Assembly: GCF_000426725.1 (NCBI RefSeq)
Contig: NZ_AUFX01000012.1
Coordinates: 1 to 64,000, forward strand
Length of the DNA stretch: 64,000 bases
Source of the DNA: Sporocytophaga myxococcoides DSM 11118
GTDB taxonomy: Bacteria; Bacteroidota; Bacteroidia; Cytophagales; Cytophagaceae
Direction: 5' to 3'
How positions within the stretch are numbered: the first letter of the stretch is position 1; each line of letters opens with the position of its first letter. The notes under the pieces are model-generated. The model worked only from the letters and a program-made list of their open reading frames with translations. It was not told the origin of the DNA and did no database searches. Of the stretch, positions 53,434 through 63,238 are shown piece after piece. Made by a program: the position numbers and the translations under genes.

Positions 53434-53865
53434 TTATTTAATTTTTTGAAAATAAGTGTAAACGATTGTACGGTCTTTCCCCTCTCTGCCTTTCAAATAG
53501 AAAAGGTCATTGTTAATCCAAAAAATTGGGTTTGTAAATGGATGAATTTTATGGTTTTCAATATCATCAAGGTCTAACGTTAAATGCTTGCTAGTTAAAC
53601 CCCATTTCCCGTATTTAGTAGTATTAATTTTATCTTCCTGAAAATTTTGTATTTCTGAGTAAGTATAATCGGAATTAAAAACGTAAATGATATTTTCTTT
53701 TTCGCAATTAAAATGAGGATCAAATTTTAAGCTATGGCATTCTTTCCAGCTTCCAATAATAAATTTACTTTTGTCTTCATTTGTAACTTGACCAAAAACA
53801 TGTAAACAATTTGAGCAAAGCATGAAGCACGCAACAAGTATAGAAATTATAATTTTACAGATCAT
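53434..53865 (-). CDS. Small secreted protein, lipocalin-like
   Basis: 143 residues. A long signal peptide ends CLHVFGQ. The mature part FIIGSWKECHSLKFDPHFNC, IIYVFNSDYTYSEIQNF and YGKWGLTSKHLTLDLDDIEN recalls the lipocalin-like (GxW opening) small beta-barrels common in Bacteroidota. The function is unknown. It is a single gene, 159 bases from the AraC-type gene. Confidence 0.65.
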   Translation of the reverse strand: MICKIIISILVACFMLCSNCLHVFGQVTNEDKSKFIIGSWKECHSLKFDPHFNCEKENIIYVFNSDYTYSEIQNFQEDKINTTKYGKWGLTSKHLTLDLDDIENHKIHPFTNPIFWINNDLFYLKGREGKDRTIVYTYFQKIK

Positions 53866-54011
53866 AAATTTTTTAATGAATTCGGCATTTTTGCAGAGCG
53901 GTAATTTTCCTCATTAAGTTGGGAGGTGAATCCCATTGGATTTGCTTAAAGCGTCTGGATGTAAAAATCAAGATGAAGGAGAACAGATAAAAAGCTTAAC
54001 TGCATAAAAAC

Positions 54012-54042
54012 AAAAAAGCCTCGAAGTTTCCTTCAAGGCTTT
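54012..54042 (-). terminator. Terminator of the tRNA transcript
   Basis: On the minus strand AAAGCCTTGAAG / CTTCGAGGCTTT with loop GAAA (one mismatch), followed by TTTTTTG, just past the tRNA 3' end. Confidence 0.85.
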
Positions 54043-54048
54043 ACTTAG

Positions 54049-54121
54049 TAGCGGGAGCAGGACTCGAACCTGCGGCCTTTGGGTTATGAGCCCAACGAGC
54101 TACCAACTGCTCCATCCCGCG
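54049..54121 (-). tRNA. Initiator tRNA-fMet (CAU)
   Basis: 73 nt without encoded CCA. Arms: acceptor CGCGGGA / TCCCGCT, D arm GAGC / GCTC, anticodon arm TTGGG-CTCATAA-CCCAA, T arm GCAGG-TTCGAGT-CCTGC. The unpaired first base pair (C1 opposite U72) and the three G-C pairs next to the anticodon loop are the marks of a bacterial initiator. E. coli has C1 opposite A72; here it is U72. The 3' side of the gap to era (54122-54423) is AT-rich with no gene. Confidence 0.93.
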
Positions 54122-54423
54122 CTATATTTTTAATACTTTAAATCTATATTTTAAAAGCCTTCTGCTTTTCGTAATCGGGCAACTTTATATTAACCCGGAA
54201 TCTCCCAGAATTGTTCAGGATTTTTTCTCCTTGTTTCTGTAATTCGGATGCAAATGTAATGCTTTATTTAATTAAATCAACTACCTTTGAAATTCTTTTT
54301 ACTGAAAAAATAACCATTTTATCTAAAGGTAAAGAGAATCAACGGAATACGTAAAAATTATTTATTGATTAATTTTCAATAATTAAAATTTTCCTTCCTT
54401 TTAGATAAAAAATCTGAGTACTA

Positions 54424-55320
54424 ATGTCTGAAATTAAATCTCATAAAGCCGGTTTTGTAAGTATTGTTGGTAAGCCCAATGTAGGTAAATCGACATTAAT
54501 GAATGCGCTTATTGGCGAGCGTTTGTCAATTATTACTTCTAAAGCACAAACAACTCGCCATAGAATTATGGGAATTCTGAACGGGGAAGATTTTCAGATC
54601 GTTTATTCGGATACTCCAGGAATACTAAATCCGCAATATGAACTTCATAAAGCGATGATGGGCTTTGTGACAGGTTCATTGCAGGATGCGGATGTAGTTT
54701 TATTTGTTACCGATATTTACGAAAAGGAAGAGGAAGTTTTTGAGATCACTGAAAAGATCAAAAAGATGGATGCTCCGATTATCGTAATTGTAAATAAAGT
54801 AGATCAGATAAAAAGTCAAGATGAGCTTAAGGAAAAGCTTAATTACTGGTCTACAGTATTTCCTGCAAAAGAGGTCTTGCCTGTTTCTGCACTAGAGAAA
54901 TTTAACCTTGAACTGCTTTTTAACACAATTCTTGAACATATGCCTGTTCATCCACCCTATTATGGCAAAGATGAGCTGACAGACAGGCCAGAGCGTTTCT
55001 TTGCAGCAGAAATTCTGAGAGAGAAGATTCTGCTCAACTACAAAAAGGAAGTACCCTATAGTTGCGAGGTAATTATTTCAGAGTTTAAAGAAAAGGATGA
55101 TCTTATCTCTATAAGAGCCGATATTCTTGTCGAAAGAGACAGTCAAAAAGGTATTTTAATTGGCCATAAAGGTGCGGCTTTGAAAAAAACAGGTACCCAG
55201 GCCAGACAAGAAATGGAAAAGTTTTTTGCAAAGAAAGTTTTTCTTGAGCAGCATGTAAAAGTAGAGCCGGAGTGGAGAACCAAAGCCGATAAGTTAAAAC
55301 GGTTTGGTTATCTGCAGTAA
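54424..55320 (+). CDS. era: GTPase Era
   Basis: 298 residues. Era binds 16S rRNA and assists 30S assembly. GTPase motifs: GKPNVGKSTLMNALIG (G1, about 16-31), T in TTRHRIMGI (G2), DTPGI (G3), NKVD (G4) and SALE (G5). The C-terminal KH domain has ILIGHKGAALKKTGTQARQE with the GxxG loop. The length is normal. It is followed after 69 bases by der, so two ribosome-assembly GTPases stand in one transcription unit. Confidence 0.97.
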   Translation: MSEIKSHKAGFVSIVGKPNVGKSTLMNALIGERLSIITSKAQTTRHRIMGILNGEDFQIVYSDTPGILNPQYELHKAMMGFVTGSLQDADVVLFVTDIYEKEEEVFEITEKIKKMDAPIIVIVNKVDQIKSQDELKEKLNYWSTVFPAKEVLPVSALEKFNLELLFNTILEHMPVHPPYYGKDELTDRPERFFAAEILREKILLNYKKEVPYSCEVIISEFKEKDDLISIRADILVERDSQKGILIGHKGAALKKTGTQARQEMEKFFAKKVFLEQHVKVEPEWRTKADKLKRFGYLQ

Positions 55321-55389
55321 GCCAATATTATATCGGAATGGTCCGGATCAAAGAAAAGTAAAAGTATTTAAGAATTATATAAAGAAGGC

Positions 55390-56700
55390 ATGGCTAATAT
55401 TATAGCAATTGTTGGAAGACCTAACGTGGGAAAATCCACACTATTTAACCGTCTCGTAGGTACCAGGACTGCGATCATGGATGACGTAAGTGGCGTTACA
55501 AGAGACAGACATTACGGGTATGGAGAATGGATCGGGAAGTTTTTTACTGTAGTAGATACAGGTGGATATGTATCAAATACTGATGATCTTTTTGAAGAAG
55601 CAATAAAGGAGCAAGTTGATGTAGCATTGGAAGAAGCTACAGTAGTGTTGTTTGTTGTTGATACATTTGCTGGTCTTCACCCGCTTGATGAAGAATTTGC
55701 GCATAAGTTAAGAAGAGCTAAAAAGCCGGTTTTCCTTGTTGCCAATAAAGCAGACACACATGACAGAGCAAATCTTTCAGGAGAATTCTATGCACTTGGC
55801 ATTGGTGACGTTGTATATCCTATCAGTTCTCAGAACGGATCAGGTACTGGTGAATTACTGGATGATGTTGTGAAGCATTTTTCAAATGACGGTATTGAAA
55901 ATCCTGACGAAGGTATACCAAGAATTTCCATTATTGGAAGGCCAAATGTCGGCAAATCTTCTTTTCTTAACGTATTGCTTGGAAGACAAAGAAGTATTGT
56001 AACCGATATTGCAGGAACGACCAGAGATGCTGTTGATGCTAAGTATACCGCATTCAATAAGGAATTTATTATTACGGATACTGCAGGTCTGCGTAAAAAG
56101 GCAAAGGTAAAGGAAGATATTGAGTTTTATTCAGTCTTAAGATCTATCAGAGCTCTAGAGGCTTCTGACGTCTGTATCATCATCATTGATTCCAAGAATG
56201 GACTGGAAACTCAGGATCTAAATATAATCGGACTTGCCAATAGAAACAGGAAAGGAATAGTACTCCTGGTCAACAAATGGGATTTGATTGAGAAAGATAC
56301 CAATACGGCTAAGAAATTCGAAGATCAGATCAGGTCAGAACTGGCGGGTATGGACTTTATTCCAATTATTTTTGTGTCTGTTTTAAATAAACAGAGGATT
56401 CATAAGGCAATAGAAACAGCAATTGACGTTTATGAAAGTAGAAACAAGAAGGTTTCAACCTCTGCTTTGAATGAGGCTTTATTACCTGAAATTGAAAGAT
56501 ATCCCCCTCCTGCTTTGAAGGGTAAGCATATCAAGATCAAATACATAACGCAGTTGCCGACACATTCTCCTACGTTTGCGTTTTTCTGCAATCTGCCTCA
56601 GTATATAAAAGCACCGTACGCAAAGTTTCTTGAAAATAAACTAAGAGAACACTTTGGATTTGAAGGTGTCCCTGTTAATATCGTATTCAGAAAAAAATAA
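55390..56700 (+). CDS. der: GTPase Der (EngA)
   Basis: 436 residues with two tandem G domains: GRPNVGKSTLFNRLVG (8-23), DTGG, NKAD, and GRPNVGKSSFLNVLLG (about 183), DTAGL, NKWD. A C-terminal KH-like domain follows (PTHSPTFAFFCNLPQYIKAP). Der acts in 50S subunit assembly. A small lipoprotein gene starts 11 bases after the stop. Confidence 0.97.
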   Translation: MANIIAIVGRPNVGKSTLFNRLVGTRTAIMDDVSGVTRDRHYGYGEWIGKFFTVVDTGGYVSNTDDLFEEAIKEQVDVALEEATVVLFVVDTFAGLHPLDEEFAHKLRRAKKPVFLVANKADTHDRANLSGEFYALGIGDVVYPISSQNGSGTGELLDDVVKHFSNDGIENPDEGIPRISIIGRPNVGKSSFLNVLLGRQRSIVTDIAGTTRDAVDAKYTAFNKEFIITDTAGLRKKAKVKEDIEFYSVLRSIRALEASDVCIIIIDSKNGLETQDLNIIGLANRNRKGIVLLVNKWDLIEKDTNTAKKFEDQIRSELAGMDFIPIIFVSVLNKQRIHKAIETAIDVYESRNKKVSTSALNEALLPEIERYPPPALKGKHIKIKYITQLPTHSPTFAFFCNLPQYIKAPYAKFLENKLREHFGFEGVPVNIVFRKK

Positions 56701-56711
56701 TTTCACTACCT

Positions 56712-56930
56712 ATGAAAAAGATTTTATTTGGAAGCTTGTTTATTTTAGCGGTTGCGATGATTTCTTCTTGCGAGGAAAAATCCAAATCTGAAAAAGCACT
56801 TGATAAACTGAAAGAAAAATCCGAGGAAGCTGCTGAGGCAACCGGCGAAGCTGCTGAAGCGACAGCAGAAGAGGGAGAAAAGGCTGGAAAAAAAGCAAAA
56901 AAGAAGTTGAAAAAACTGCTAGAAGATTAG
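56712..56930 (+). CDS. Small charged lipoprotein
   Basis: 72 residues. The lipoprotein signal ends MISSC (Cys20). The mature chain is a highly charged, alanine-rich helix (SEKALDKLKEKSEEAAEATG, then EKAGKKAKKKLKKLLED), probably a single long helix. It is likely co-transcribed with der. The function is unknown. Confidence 0.7.
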   Translation: MKKILFGSLFILAVAMISSCEEKSKSEKALDKLKEKSEEAAEATGEAAEATAEEGEKAGKKAKKKLKKLLED

Positions 56931-56983
56931 TTTATTGTGGAAGTGGGAACATATTTTTTTTTTAAAAAAATCCCATTTTTCCT

Positions 56984-57012
56984 TTTGCGATTTAAAAATA
57001 TCTATATATTTG
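56984..57012 (+). promoter_or_regulatory. Good Bacteroidota promoter
   Basis: TTTG (56984-56987), 17-base spacer, TATATTTG (57005-57012), 33 bases before ATG 57046. A matching oligo-A/T tract lies upstream (56951-56979). Confidence 0.7.
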
Positions 57013-57045
57013 CATCTTAAATCTAAATTAAAAGTTTTAATTACT

Positions 57046-57252
57046 ATGAGAAAATTATTTGCGTTATTATTCGTAGCTGGTACATTATCATTCGCTTCTT
57101 GCTCTGAGAAAAAAGCTGAAGAGGCTGCAACTACTGAAACTGTTGACACTGCTCACGTTGAAGAGGCTCCAGTTGCTCCAGTAGATACAACTGCTGCTGC
57201 TCCTGCTGACACTACTGCTGCTGCTCCTGCAGAAGCTCCAGCTGCTCACTAA
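57046..57252 (+). CDS. Small Ala/Pro/Thr-rich lipoprotein
   Basis: 68 residues from ATG 57046. The signal MRKLFALLFVAGTLSFASC has Cys19. The mature chain is disordered and repetitive: APVDTTAAAPADTTAAAPAE, with unit DTTAAAPA. The strong promoter and terminator suggest it is well expressed, like an abundant surface lipoprotein. An in-frame GTG/TTG reading from 56935 would start before the promoter and is rejected. Confidence 0.75.
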   Translation: MRKLFALLFVAGTLSFASCSEKKAEEAATTETVDTAHVEEAPVAPVDTTAAAPADTTAAAPAEAPAAH

Positions 57253-57279
57253 TTAGTGACCTCTGGTCAAAAGACATTC

Positions 57280-57311
57280 AAAAAAGCCCTGGTTAGACTA
57301 GGGCTTTTTTA
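57280..57311 (+). terminator. Terminator after the small lipoprotein gene
   Basis: AAAAAAGCCCT / AGGGCTTTTTT with a 9-base loop; lies before the convergent uvrB end. Confidence 0.9.
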
Positions 57312-57383
57312 TTTGTATCAATTGAAAAAAGCTTTAGAATAATTTCAACAGATTACCTAAAGCTTTGTATTCTTGACAGAATT

Positions 57384-59504
57384 CTATTTTGATTTTTTGG
57401 CTTTTTTTCCGGTTTCGCTACTTTTCTTCTCTTGCTGTTGTACACTTCCAGAATCATTCTTTTCTGCAAGCTTTTTTAACTCAAATAATTCATCACGCAA
57501 ACGGGCAGCTTCCATGAAGTCCATTTCTTTTGCTGCTTTTTCCATTTCCTTCTGTGTTCTCTGAATCATCTTTTCCAGCTCAGGTTTGCTCAGATATTGC
57601 AATACCGGATCTGCGGCAAGATCTTTATGTTCTTCCTGAACATAGTATGTTCTGGTCTCTTTTCGGGAATCTGCAACTTTGGTTTGGCCAAGAATTTCCT
57701 CGCGGCTTTTCAATACTGTTTTAGGAGTAATATTATGTTGTTTATTATACTCCATTTGAATTGCCCGACGTCGGTTTGTTTCTTCAATAGAAAGGCGCAT
57801 TGAATCAGTGATTTTATCTGCATACATAATCACTTTACCATTTTCATTTCGCGCAGCCCTACCAATAGTTTGAATCAGTGATCTTTGATTTCTGAGGAAA
57901 CCTTCTTTGTCTGCATCCATTATGGCGACCAGGGAAACCTCTGGTAAATCCAGACCTTCCCTAAGAAGGTTGACACCAACAAGCACATCGAAAACACCAA
58001 GACGCAATTCTCTCAATATCTCAACCCTGTCAAGTGTTTTTACTTCAGAATGTATATAGCGGCATTTGACGTTAACCTTTGAAAGGAATTTAGTCAGCTC
58101 TTCCGCCATCCTTTTGGTTAGGGTGGTTACAAGCACTCTGTCATTCGCCTTTACGCGTTCGTGTATTTCATCCAAAAGATCATCTATCTGATTTCCGCTA
58201 GGTCTTACATCTATCAGTGGGTCAAGCAACCCTGTCGGTCTGATGATCTGTTCTATTACTACACCATCACACTTTCTCAATTCATAGTCAGCAGGTGTTG
58301 CGCTGACATAGATGGTTTGCGCTGCCATGGTTTCAAATTCATTGAAGGTAAGTGGCCTGTTATCAAGCGCAGAAGGCAGACGGAATCCATAATCGACAAG
58401 GTTTACCTTTCTGGAACGGTCTCCTCCCCACATAGCTCTTATCTGAGGAACTGTTACATGGCTTTCGTCTATAACCATCAGAAAGTCAGAAGGGAAATAA
58501 TCCAGCAGACAGAATGGTCTGTCGCCCGGATTTCTCCTGTCAAAATATCTGGAGTAGTTTTCTATACCGGAACAGTAGCCAATTTCCCTCATCATCTCCA
58601 TATCAAACTCGGTACGTTCCTGTATCCTTTTGGCTTCAAGGTGACGTTGCTCGAATTCGAATAACTTCACTTGTTTCACCAGATCATCCTGAATTTCAGT
58701 TATAGCTTGTTTCAGGGCATCTTTACCAGTTACAAAAAGATTTGCAGGGTACAGGTTAAAAAACTTTTCATCATTCAGCTTTTTTCCTGAATATGGATCA
58801 ATTCTCTGAATGGCTTCAATCTCGTCTCCCCAGAAAATAATTCTGTAAGCAAAGTCAGCATAAGCCGGAAAGACATCAACGGTGTCTCCTGTAACACGGA
58901 AAGTACCACGTTTGAATTCTGCAGTAGTTCTGTTATAAAGAATTTCTACAAAAGAGTAGAGGAGCTTATTTCTGGAGACTTTTTCTCCTTGTACTACTGT
59001 TACTATATTCTTTCCAAACTCTTCAGGATTTCCAATACCATATATACAAGAGACGGATGCGACTACAATAATATCTCTTCGTCCGCTCATAAGTGCTGAA
59101 GTGGCAGCAAGTCTGAGCTTTTCAATCTCTTCGTTAATGGAGAGGTCTTTCTCTATATATAAATTGGAAGAAGCGATATAGGCTTCGGGCTGGTAGTAAT
59201 CGTAGTAGCTGATGAAATATTCAACCAGATTATCAGGAAAGAAATGCTTGAATTCGCCATAAAGCTGAGCAGCCAGTGTTTTATTGTGGCTTAGAATCAG
59301 CGTTGGCTTCTGCACTTCCTGAATAACATTGGCTATGGTAAAAGTTTTTCCTGAACCGGTAACCCCAAGTAATGTCTGAGCAGGTTCACCTTTATTGACT
59401 CCGTCTACAAGTTTGGATATGGCCTTGGGCTGATCGCCTGTTGGCTTATAGTGTGATGTTATGTTAAACAATTGAGCTCCTTTGTTTAGGTTATAAAAAA
59501 ACAT
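57384..59504 (-). CDS. uvrB: Excinuclease ABC subunit UvrB
   Basis: 706 residues from ATG 59504 (a GTG two codons earlier is possible). UvrB is the lesion-verifying subunit of nucleotide excision repair. Markers: [33 protein letters not shown] (Walker A), the beta-hairpin [46 protein letters not shown], and the C-terminal UVR motif [20 protein letters not shown] that binds UvrC. It is the last gene of an operon, 30 bases after aroE. Confidence 0.97.
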   Translation of the reverse strand: MFFYNLNKGAQLFNITSHYKPTGDQPKAISKLVDGVNKGEPAQTLLGVTGSGKTFTIANVIQEVQKPTLILSHNKTLAAQLYGEFKHFFPDNLVEYFISYYDYYQPEAYIASSNLYIEKDLSINEEIEKLRLAATSALMSGRRDIIVVASVSCIYGIGNPEEFGKNIVTVVQGEKVSRNKLLYSFVEILYNRTTAEFKRGTFRVTGDTVDVFPAYADFAYRIIFWGDEIEAIQRIDPYSGKKLNDEKFFNLYPANLFVTGKDALKQAITEIQDDLVKQVKLFEFEQRHLEAKRIQERTEFDMEMMREIGYCSGIENYSRYFDRRNPGDRPFCLLDYFPSDFLMVIDESHVTVPQIRAMWGGDRSRKVNLVDYGFRLPSALDNRPLTFNEFETMAAQTIYVSATPADYELRKCDGVVIEQIIRPTGLLDPLIDVRPSGNQIDDLLDEIHERVKANDRVLVTTLTKRMAEELTKFLSKVNVKCRYIHSEVKTLDRVEILRELRLGVFDVLVGVNLLREGLDLPEVSLVAIMDADKEGFLRNQRSLIQTIGRAARNENGKVIMYADKITDSMRLSIEETNRRRAIQMEYNKQHNITPKTVLKSREEILGQTKVADSRKETRTYYVQEEHKDLAADPVLQYLSKPELEKMIQRTQKEMEKAAKEMDFMEAARLRDELFELKKLAEKNDSGSVQQQEKKSSETGKKAKKSK

Positions 59505-59534
59505 TGTCACAACCTCGGTAACACAAGCGAGTTG

Positions 59535-60278
59535 CTAACTGTTCCATATTTCCCAGGCTTTTTCAGCCTGGAGATGCAGCATTTCAAGTCCGTTTTTTGT
59601 CTTGGCTCCCTGAGTAGCACCTTTTTTCATGAAAAGGGTCTCTTCGGGGTTGTAAACAAGGTCAAACAGGTAATGTTTTTCTGTAAGAAATTCGTAAGGA
59701 ATTGCCGGACAAGCGTCAACTTTAGGGTACATTCCGAGTGGAGATGTATTGATGATAAGTCTGAATTCTGCAAGCAAAGTGGCGTTCACATCTTCATAGC
59801 TAAGCAGGTATTCACTTCCGGATCTGGAAACCATTTTAAAAGGAATGCCGAGATCATCCAATGCCGCAATTACAGCTTTGGCTGCTCCACCAGTTCCAAG
59901 TATCAATGCTTTCAGAGATTTTGGGTCTTCGTTTCCAAGAAATTTTATAAGAGAGTTTCTAAATCCGTAATAATCGGAATTATATCCTTTTAGCTTATTT
60001 CCATTTATTACTTTAATGACATTGACAGCGCCGATTTTTCTGGCAGCAGGATCCAATTCATCCAGCATAGGAATCACAGCCTCTTTATGAGGAATTGTCA
60101 CGTTCAAACCTTTTAGCTGAGACTGGGCTGAAATAACAGAGGGAAGCTCGGTGGCTTCCCTTATTTCAAATAGTTCGTATCTGCAATTTTGTATTCCCTC
60201 TTTCTCAAACTTTTCACTGAAATAGCGCTTGGAAAAAGAGTGGGTAAGCGGAAACCCAATTAATCCGTATACATTCAT
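59535..60278 (-). CDS. aroE: Shikimate dehydrogenase
   Basis: 247 residues. It reduces 3-dehydroshikimate with NADPH in aromatic amino-acid synthesis. YGLIGFPLTHSFSKRYFSEK contains the substrate-binding Ser pair, LKGLNVTIPHKEAVIPMLDE the catalytic Lys, and LILGTGGAAKAVIAALDDLG the NADP-binding GxGGxx motif. The start overlaps the dedA stop by one base (TAATG), so the genes are translationally coupled. Confidence 0.93.
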   Translation of the reverse strand: MNVYGLIGFPLTHSFSKRYFSEKFEKEGIQNCRYELFEIREATELPSVISAQSQLKGLNVTIPHKEAVIPMLDELDPAARKIGAVNVIKVINGNKLKGYNSDYYGFRNSLIKFLGNEDPKSLKALILGTGGAAKAVIAALDDLGIPFKMVSRSGSEYLLSYEDVNATLLAEFRLIINTSPLGMYPKVDACPAIPYEFLTEKHYLFDLVYNPEETLFMKKGATQGAKTKNGLEMLHLQAEKAWEIWNS

Positions 60279-60928
60279 TAAGCTACAGTTTTTTTGCTAA
60301 ACTTGCTTTTTAGATATTCAATAAGCGGAGGAGTGATGGATAAAAGAATTATTCCAAGGATTACAAGAGTAAAATTCTTTTTAACAGCTGGAATATTTCC
60401 AAATAAATAACCAAGCAGGGTAAATCCTGCTACCCATAAAATACCTCCAATAATATTATAGGAAATAAATTTTTTATAGTTCATGGTACCCACACCTGCT
60501 ATAAATGGAGCAAAGGTTCTGATAATGGGCATAAAACGGGCAAAAATAATGGTTTTTCCGCCATGTTTTTCATAAAACTGCTGTGTCTTAACAAGATATT
60601 CCTTTTTCAGGAAACGATAATCCTTGCTAAAGACTTTCGGACCTATAAAATTTCCAATGAAATAATTAAGTGTATCCCCAAGAAATGCAGCAATAAATAA
60701 AAGAAGAATTAACAAACCAAGATTCAGACTACCCAATGCAGCAAAGGTTCCGGCTGCGAATAACAAAGAATCACCCGGCAAAATAGGCATTATAACTAGT
60801 CCGGTTTCCACAAAAATGATCATGAATAAAATTAAATAAGTCCAGAAACCATAATCAGTAATGATTTGGCTAAGGTGCTGATCCAGGTGGAGGAATAGGT
60901 CAATAAAGCCTTTTATTAAGTCTATCAT
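60278..60928 (-). CDS. DedA-family membrane protein
   Basis: 216 residues and about five membrane spans. It has the DedA/SNARE-associated markers [40 protein letters not shown], and [20 protein letters not shown] then [18 protein letters not shown]. DedA proteins are needed for membrane homeostasis, and some flip undecaprenyl phosphate or phosphatidylethanolamine. It lies one base after the comA-like stop and overlaps aroE by one base. Confidence 0.92.
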   Translation of the reverse strand: MIDLIKGFIDLFLHLDQHLSQIITDYGFWTYLILFMIIFVETGLVIMPILPGDSLLFAAGTFAALGSLNLGLLILLLFIAAFLGDTLNYFIGNFIGPKVFSKDYRFLKKEYLVKTQQFYEKHGGKTIIFARFMPIIRTFAPFIAGVGTMNYKKFISYNIIGGILWVAGFTLLGYLFGNIPAVKKNFTLVILGIILLSITPPLIEYLKSKFSKKTVA

Positions 60929-60929
60929 G

Positions 60930-61700
60930 TTAAAGTTTATTTAGAAAATAATCAAATGTATCGCTTCTGAGTCCCAGGCGAAGTGTTTCTAAAGGAATAA
61001 CTTCATTTGGAGAAATATTTCCCAGATTTACATTTGAGCTCAGCAGTTTGATAAACCAGACCTGCTGTTCCCTCTGAGGAGCTTCCCAGATTATTTTTTC
61101 AAAAGGAATTTTAGTTAAAATTTCTTCTACAAGGCCAGATCTTACTTCACCCGTAGAACGGAAAAGTCCCACATTTCCACCTTCTCTTGCTTCTCCGATT
61201 ACTTTCCATGCTCCGGCATCTAATTCAGCCTGCATCAACTGAATCCACTTGTAGGGTGGTATAATTTTCTCAACGTCTTTAGATCCCACTTCAGACAATA
61301 CTGTCACTTGCTGGGAAAGACGATTGATATACTGACATTTAAGATCGTGATTTAGTTCAATGCTTCCGTCAGAAACTTCAGCAAAGGTCATCTGGTATTT
61401 ATCCAGAATTCTGATATAATCTTCAAATTGATTTCTAACTACAAAAGCTTCAAAAAGAGTGCCTCCGAAGTATACCGGTATGCCTGCAGATTTGTAGATG
61501 TCCAGTTTATCTTTAAGGTTTGGGGTAACATAGGAAGTTGCCCAGCCTAGTTTAATGATGTCGATATAATTCCCTGCGACTTCAATCAAATCTTCCGTTT
61601 CCCTGATACTTAAACCTTTATCCATTACCATTGTAAAGCCGTATTCTCTCGGTTTTTTAGTCCTCTCAGGGATCTTGGAAAGCACAAAATTGTTATACAT
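60930..61700 (-). CDS. Phosphosulfolactate synthase-like protein (ComA family)
   Basis: 256 residues from ATG 61700 ([20 protein letters not shown]); the longer frame to 61790 is a shadow inside the TPR gene. The ComA family adds sulfite to phosphoenolpyruvate to give phosphosulfolactate. Typical segments are [68 protein letters not shown] and [20 protein letters not shown]. The start overlaps the TPR stop by 8 bases. Bacteroidota without coenzyme M often keep this gene; it may supply sulfolactate or cysteate for sulfonolipids, but that is inference. Confidence 0.85.
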   Translation of the reverse strand: MYNNFVLSKIPERTKKPREYGFTMVMDKGLSIRETEDLIEVAGNYIDIIKLGWATSYVTPNLKDKLDIYKSAGIPVYFGGTLFEAFVVRNQFEDYIRILDKYQMTFAEVSDGSIELNHDLKCQYINRLSQQVTVLSEVGSKDVEKIIPPYKWIQLMQAELDAGAWKVIGEAREGGNVGLFRSTGEVRSGLVEEILTKIPFEKIIWEAPQREQQVWFIKLLSSNVNLGNISPNEVIPLETLRLGLRSDTFDYFLNKL

Positions 61701-63099
61701 CTTCTTTTCTATACTGATCAATGATTTTATACAGCGCCTTCTGAGTTTCCAACTTTGGAAAAAACTCATAAAGGACGATATGTTTTTCAAAGTTCAAAAT
61801 TAAACCATTTTCTAAATAATTAAAGGCTTCTTTGTAATTACCTGCATTAATTAAATAAGCGGCGGCTCTATAATACAACAAGGCCTCCTCAGGAATTTCT
61901 TCGATGCCGTTTTTAATCAGCTCGATAGCTTTCGGATTATCTCCTTGCTCGTAATGTATAAATGACCAGTTCAGCCAAAGCTCCGGATCGTCTGGACGCA
62001 AGAAGCAGGCCTCTTCATAGGCTTCTAGGCAGGATACAATATTGCCTGTTTTGTACTCGGCTTTTGCAAGACCTGCCCAGTAGTCTGGGTTTTCTTTTTC
62101 AAGCTTTATTGCTTTCTTAAAAAAATGGATGGCTTCATAAGATTTATCCTGGCTGTCCAGACATTTTCCTAAACCGTACCACGCCTCACCACAAAAACAG
62201 TCAAGTTTTGCTGCTTTTCTGTAATATTCTATTGCCTGACCCGGTCTGTTAAGTTTTTCATAACAAGTGGCAATACTTAAATAGGTTTCCGGATCCGGAT
62301 CTTCTAGTTCAAGTGTTTTATTATAGCATTCAAGTCCTCTTTCAGGTTGCTCCATTTGGACATAACAATTGCCCATATTAAACCATGCAGAGGCAAAATT
62401 GTCATTTATCGCCAGAGAAAATTCGTAAGCATGAACGGCTTTTTCATAATTGGCCAGTTTGAAATAGACAATTCCCATATTGTACCAGGCAAAATAAGAA
62501 TATGGATCCTGGTTTATGAATTTTTCATAAAAGGACAGGCTGTCTTCAAGTTTGCCAGTATGGTCCAGGCAAAATGCAAGATCGTACAGAGCTTCCTCAT
62601 GTTGCTGGTTTTCCTCAATAGTTTTCCTGAAAAATTCAATGGCAATGTCCATTTTACCCCATTCCTGATAGGCTAGTCCAAGGCCATAATACATATCGTC
62701 TTTTTCCTCAACTATATCCAGCGCGTTTTGAAGCAGTTCAATTGCGTCTTCAAACCTTTCCTGCTGAATCAGTATGTTGGCTTTCAGAAATATGATATCT
62801 GCATCATTAGGTTGAAACAATTCGGCTTTTTCGATATGCTCTAAAGCTTCATTAAAATCTTGCTTTTTGGCGAGAAGCTCGGCCTTGGCAACAAGAAGTT
62901 CAACGGAAAAAGGAAATTGGGTAATCGCTATCTGACATACGGACAGCGCTTTTTTGTATTTCCCGAATTCCGTATAGTGTTGAATAATGTATTCATAAGC
63001 GCTGATATCAAAAAAGATACTTTCGCCGTTTTTCAGCATCTCTTCAAACTTCCGAATCAGGTCTTTTCCCTGTTGGTTCTTTCTGAATTTCCTTTTCAT
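61693..63099 (-). CDS. TPR-repeat protein
   Basis: 468 residues with about eleven tetratricopeptide repeats (for example ALEHIEKAELFQPNDADIIF; YGLGLAYQEWGKMDIAIEFF; WFNMGNCYVQMEQPERGLEC; WYGLGKCLDSQDKSYEAIHF). There is no signal peptide or membrane span, so it is a cytosolic protein-interaction scaffold. It is the first gene of the operon TPR-comA-like-dedA-aroE-uvrB and overlaps the second by 8 bases. The partner is unknown. Confidence 0.9.
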   Translation of the reverse strand: MKRKFRKNQQGKDLIRKFEEMLKNGESIFFDISAYEYIIQHYTEFGKYKKALSVCQIAITQFPFSVELLVAKAELLAKKQDFNEALEHIEKAELFQPNDADIIFLKANILIQQERFEDAIELLQNALDIVEEKDDMYYGLGLAYQEWGKMDIAIEFFRKTIEENQQHEEALYDLAFCLDHTGKLEDSLSFYEKFINQDPYSYFAWYNMGIVYFKLANYEKAVHAYEFSLAINDNFASAWFNMGNCYVQMEQPERGLECYNKTLELEDPDPETYLSIATCYEKLNRPGQAIEYYRKAAKLDCFCGEAWYGLGKCLDSQDKSYEAIHFFKKAIKLEKENPDYWAGLAKAEYKTGNIVSCLEAYEEACFLRPDDPELWLNWSFIHYEQGDNPKAIELIKNGIEEIPEEALLYYRAAAYLINAGNYKEAFNYLENGLILNFEKHIVLYEFFPKLETQKALYKIIDQYRKEDV

Positions 63100-63238
63100 T
63101 TAAGAGATAGAGCTGAATTAATTACTAAATTTTGTAAAATGTGCAAATAGCTGATTTTTAAAGAAATTGGCCAAATCTGTAAGAATTGCCATTTCTACAA
63201 TTTAACAATTGAAATTTAAAGGAAGAAATAAGATTTGA

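Noticed and set aside
57160-57245. GCT/ACT microsatellite
   Set aside because: It is the coding sequence of an Ala/Thr/Pro-rich lipoprotein; the codons vary enough that slippage is not evident.
61700-61790. N-terminal extension of the ComA-like protein
   Set aside because: The extra 30 codons lie inside the TPR gene, and the segment (SFFQSWKLRRRCIK) does not resemble the family; ATG 61700 fits the operon overlap.
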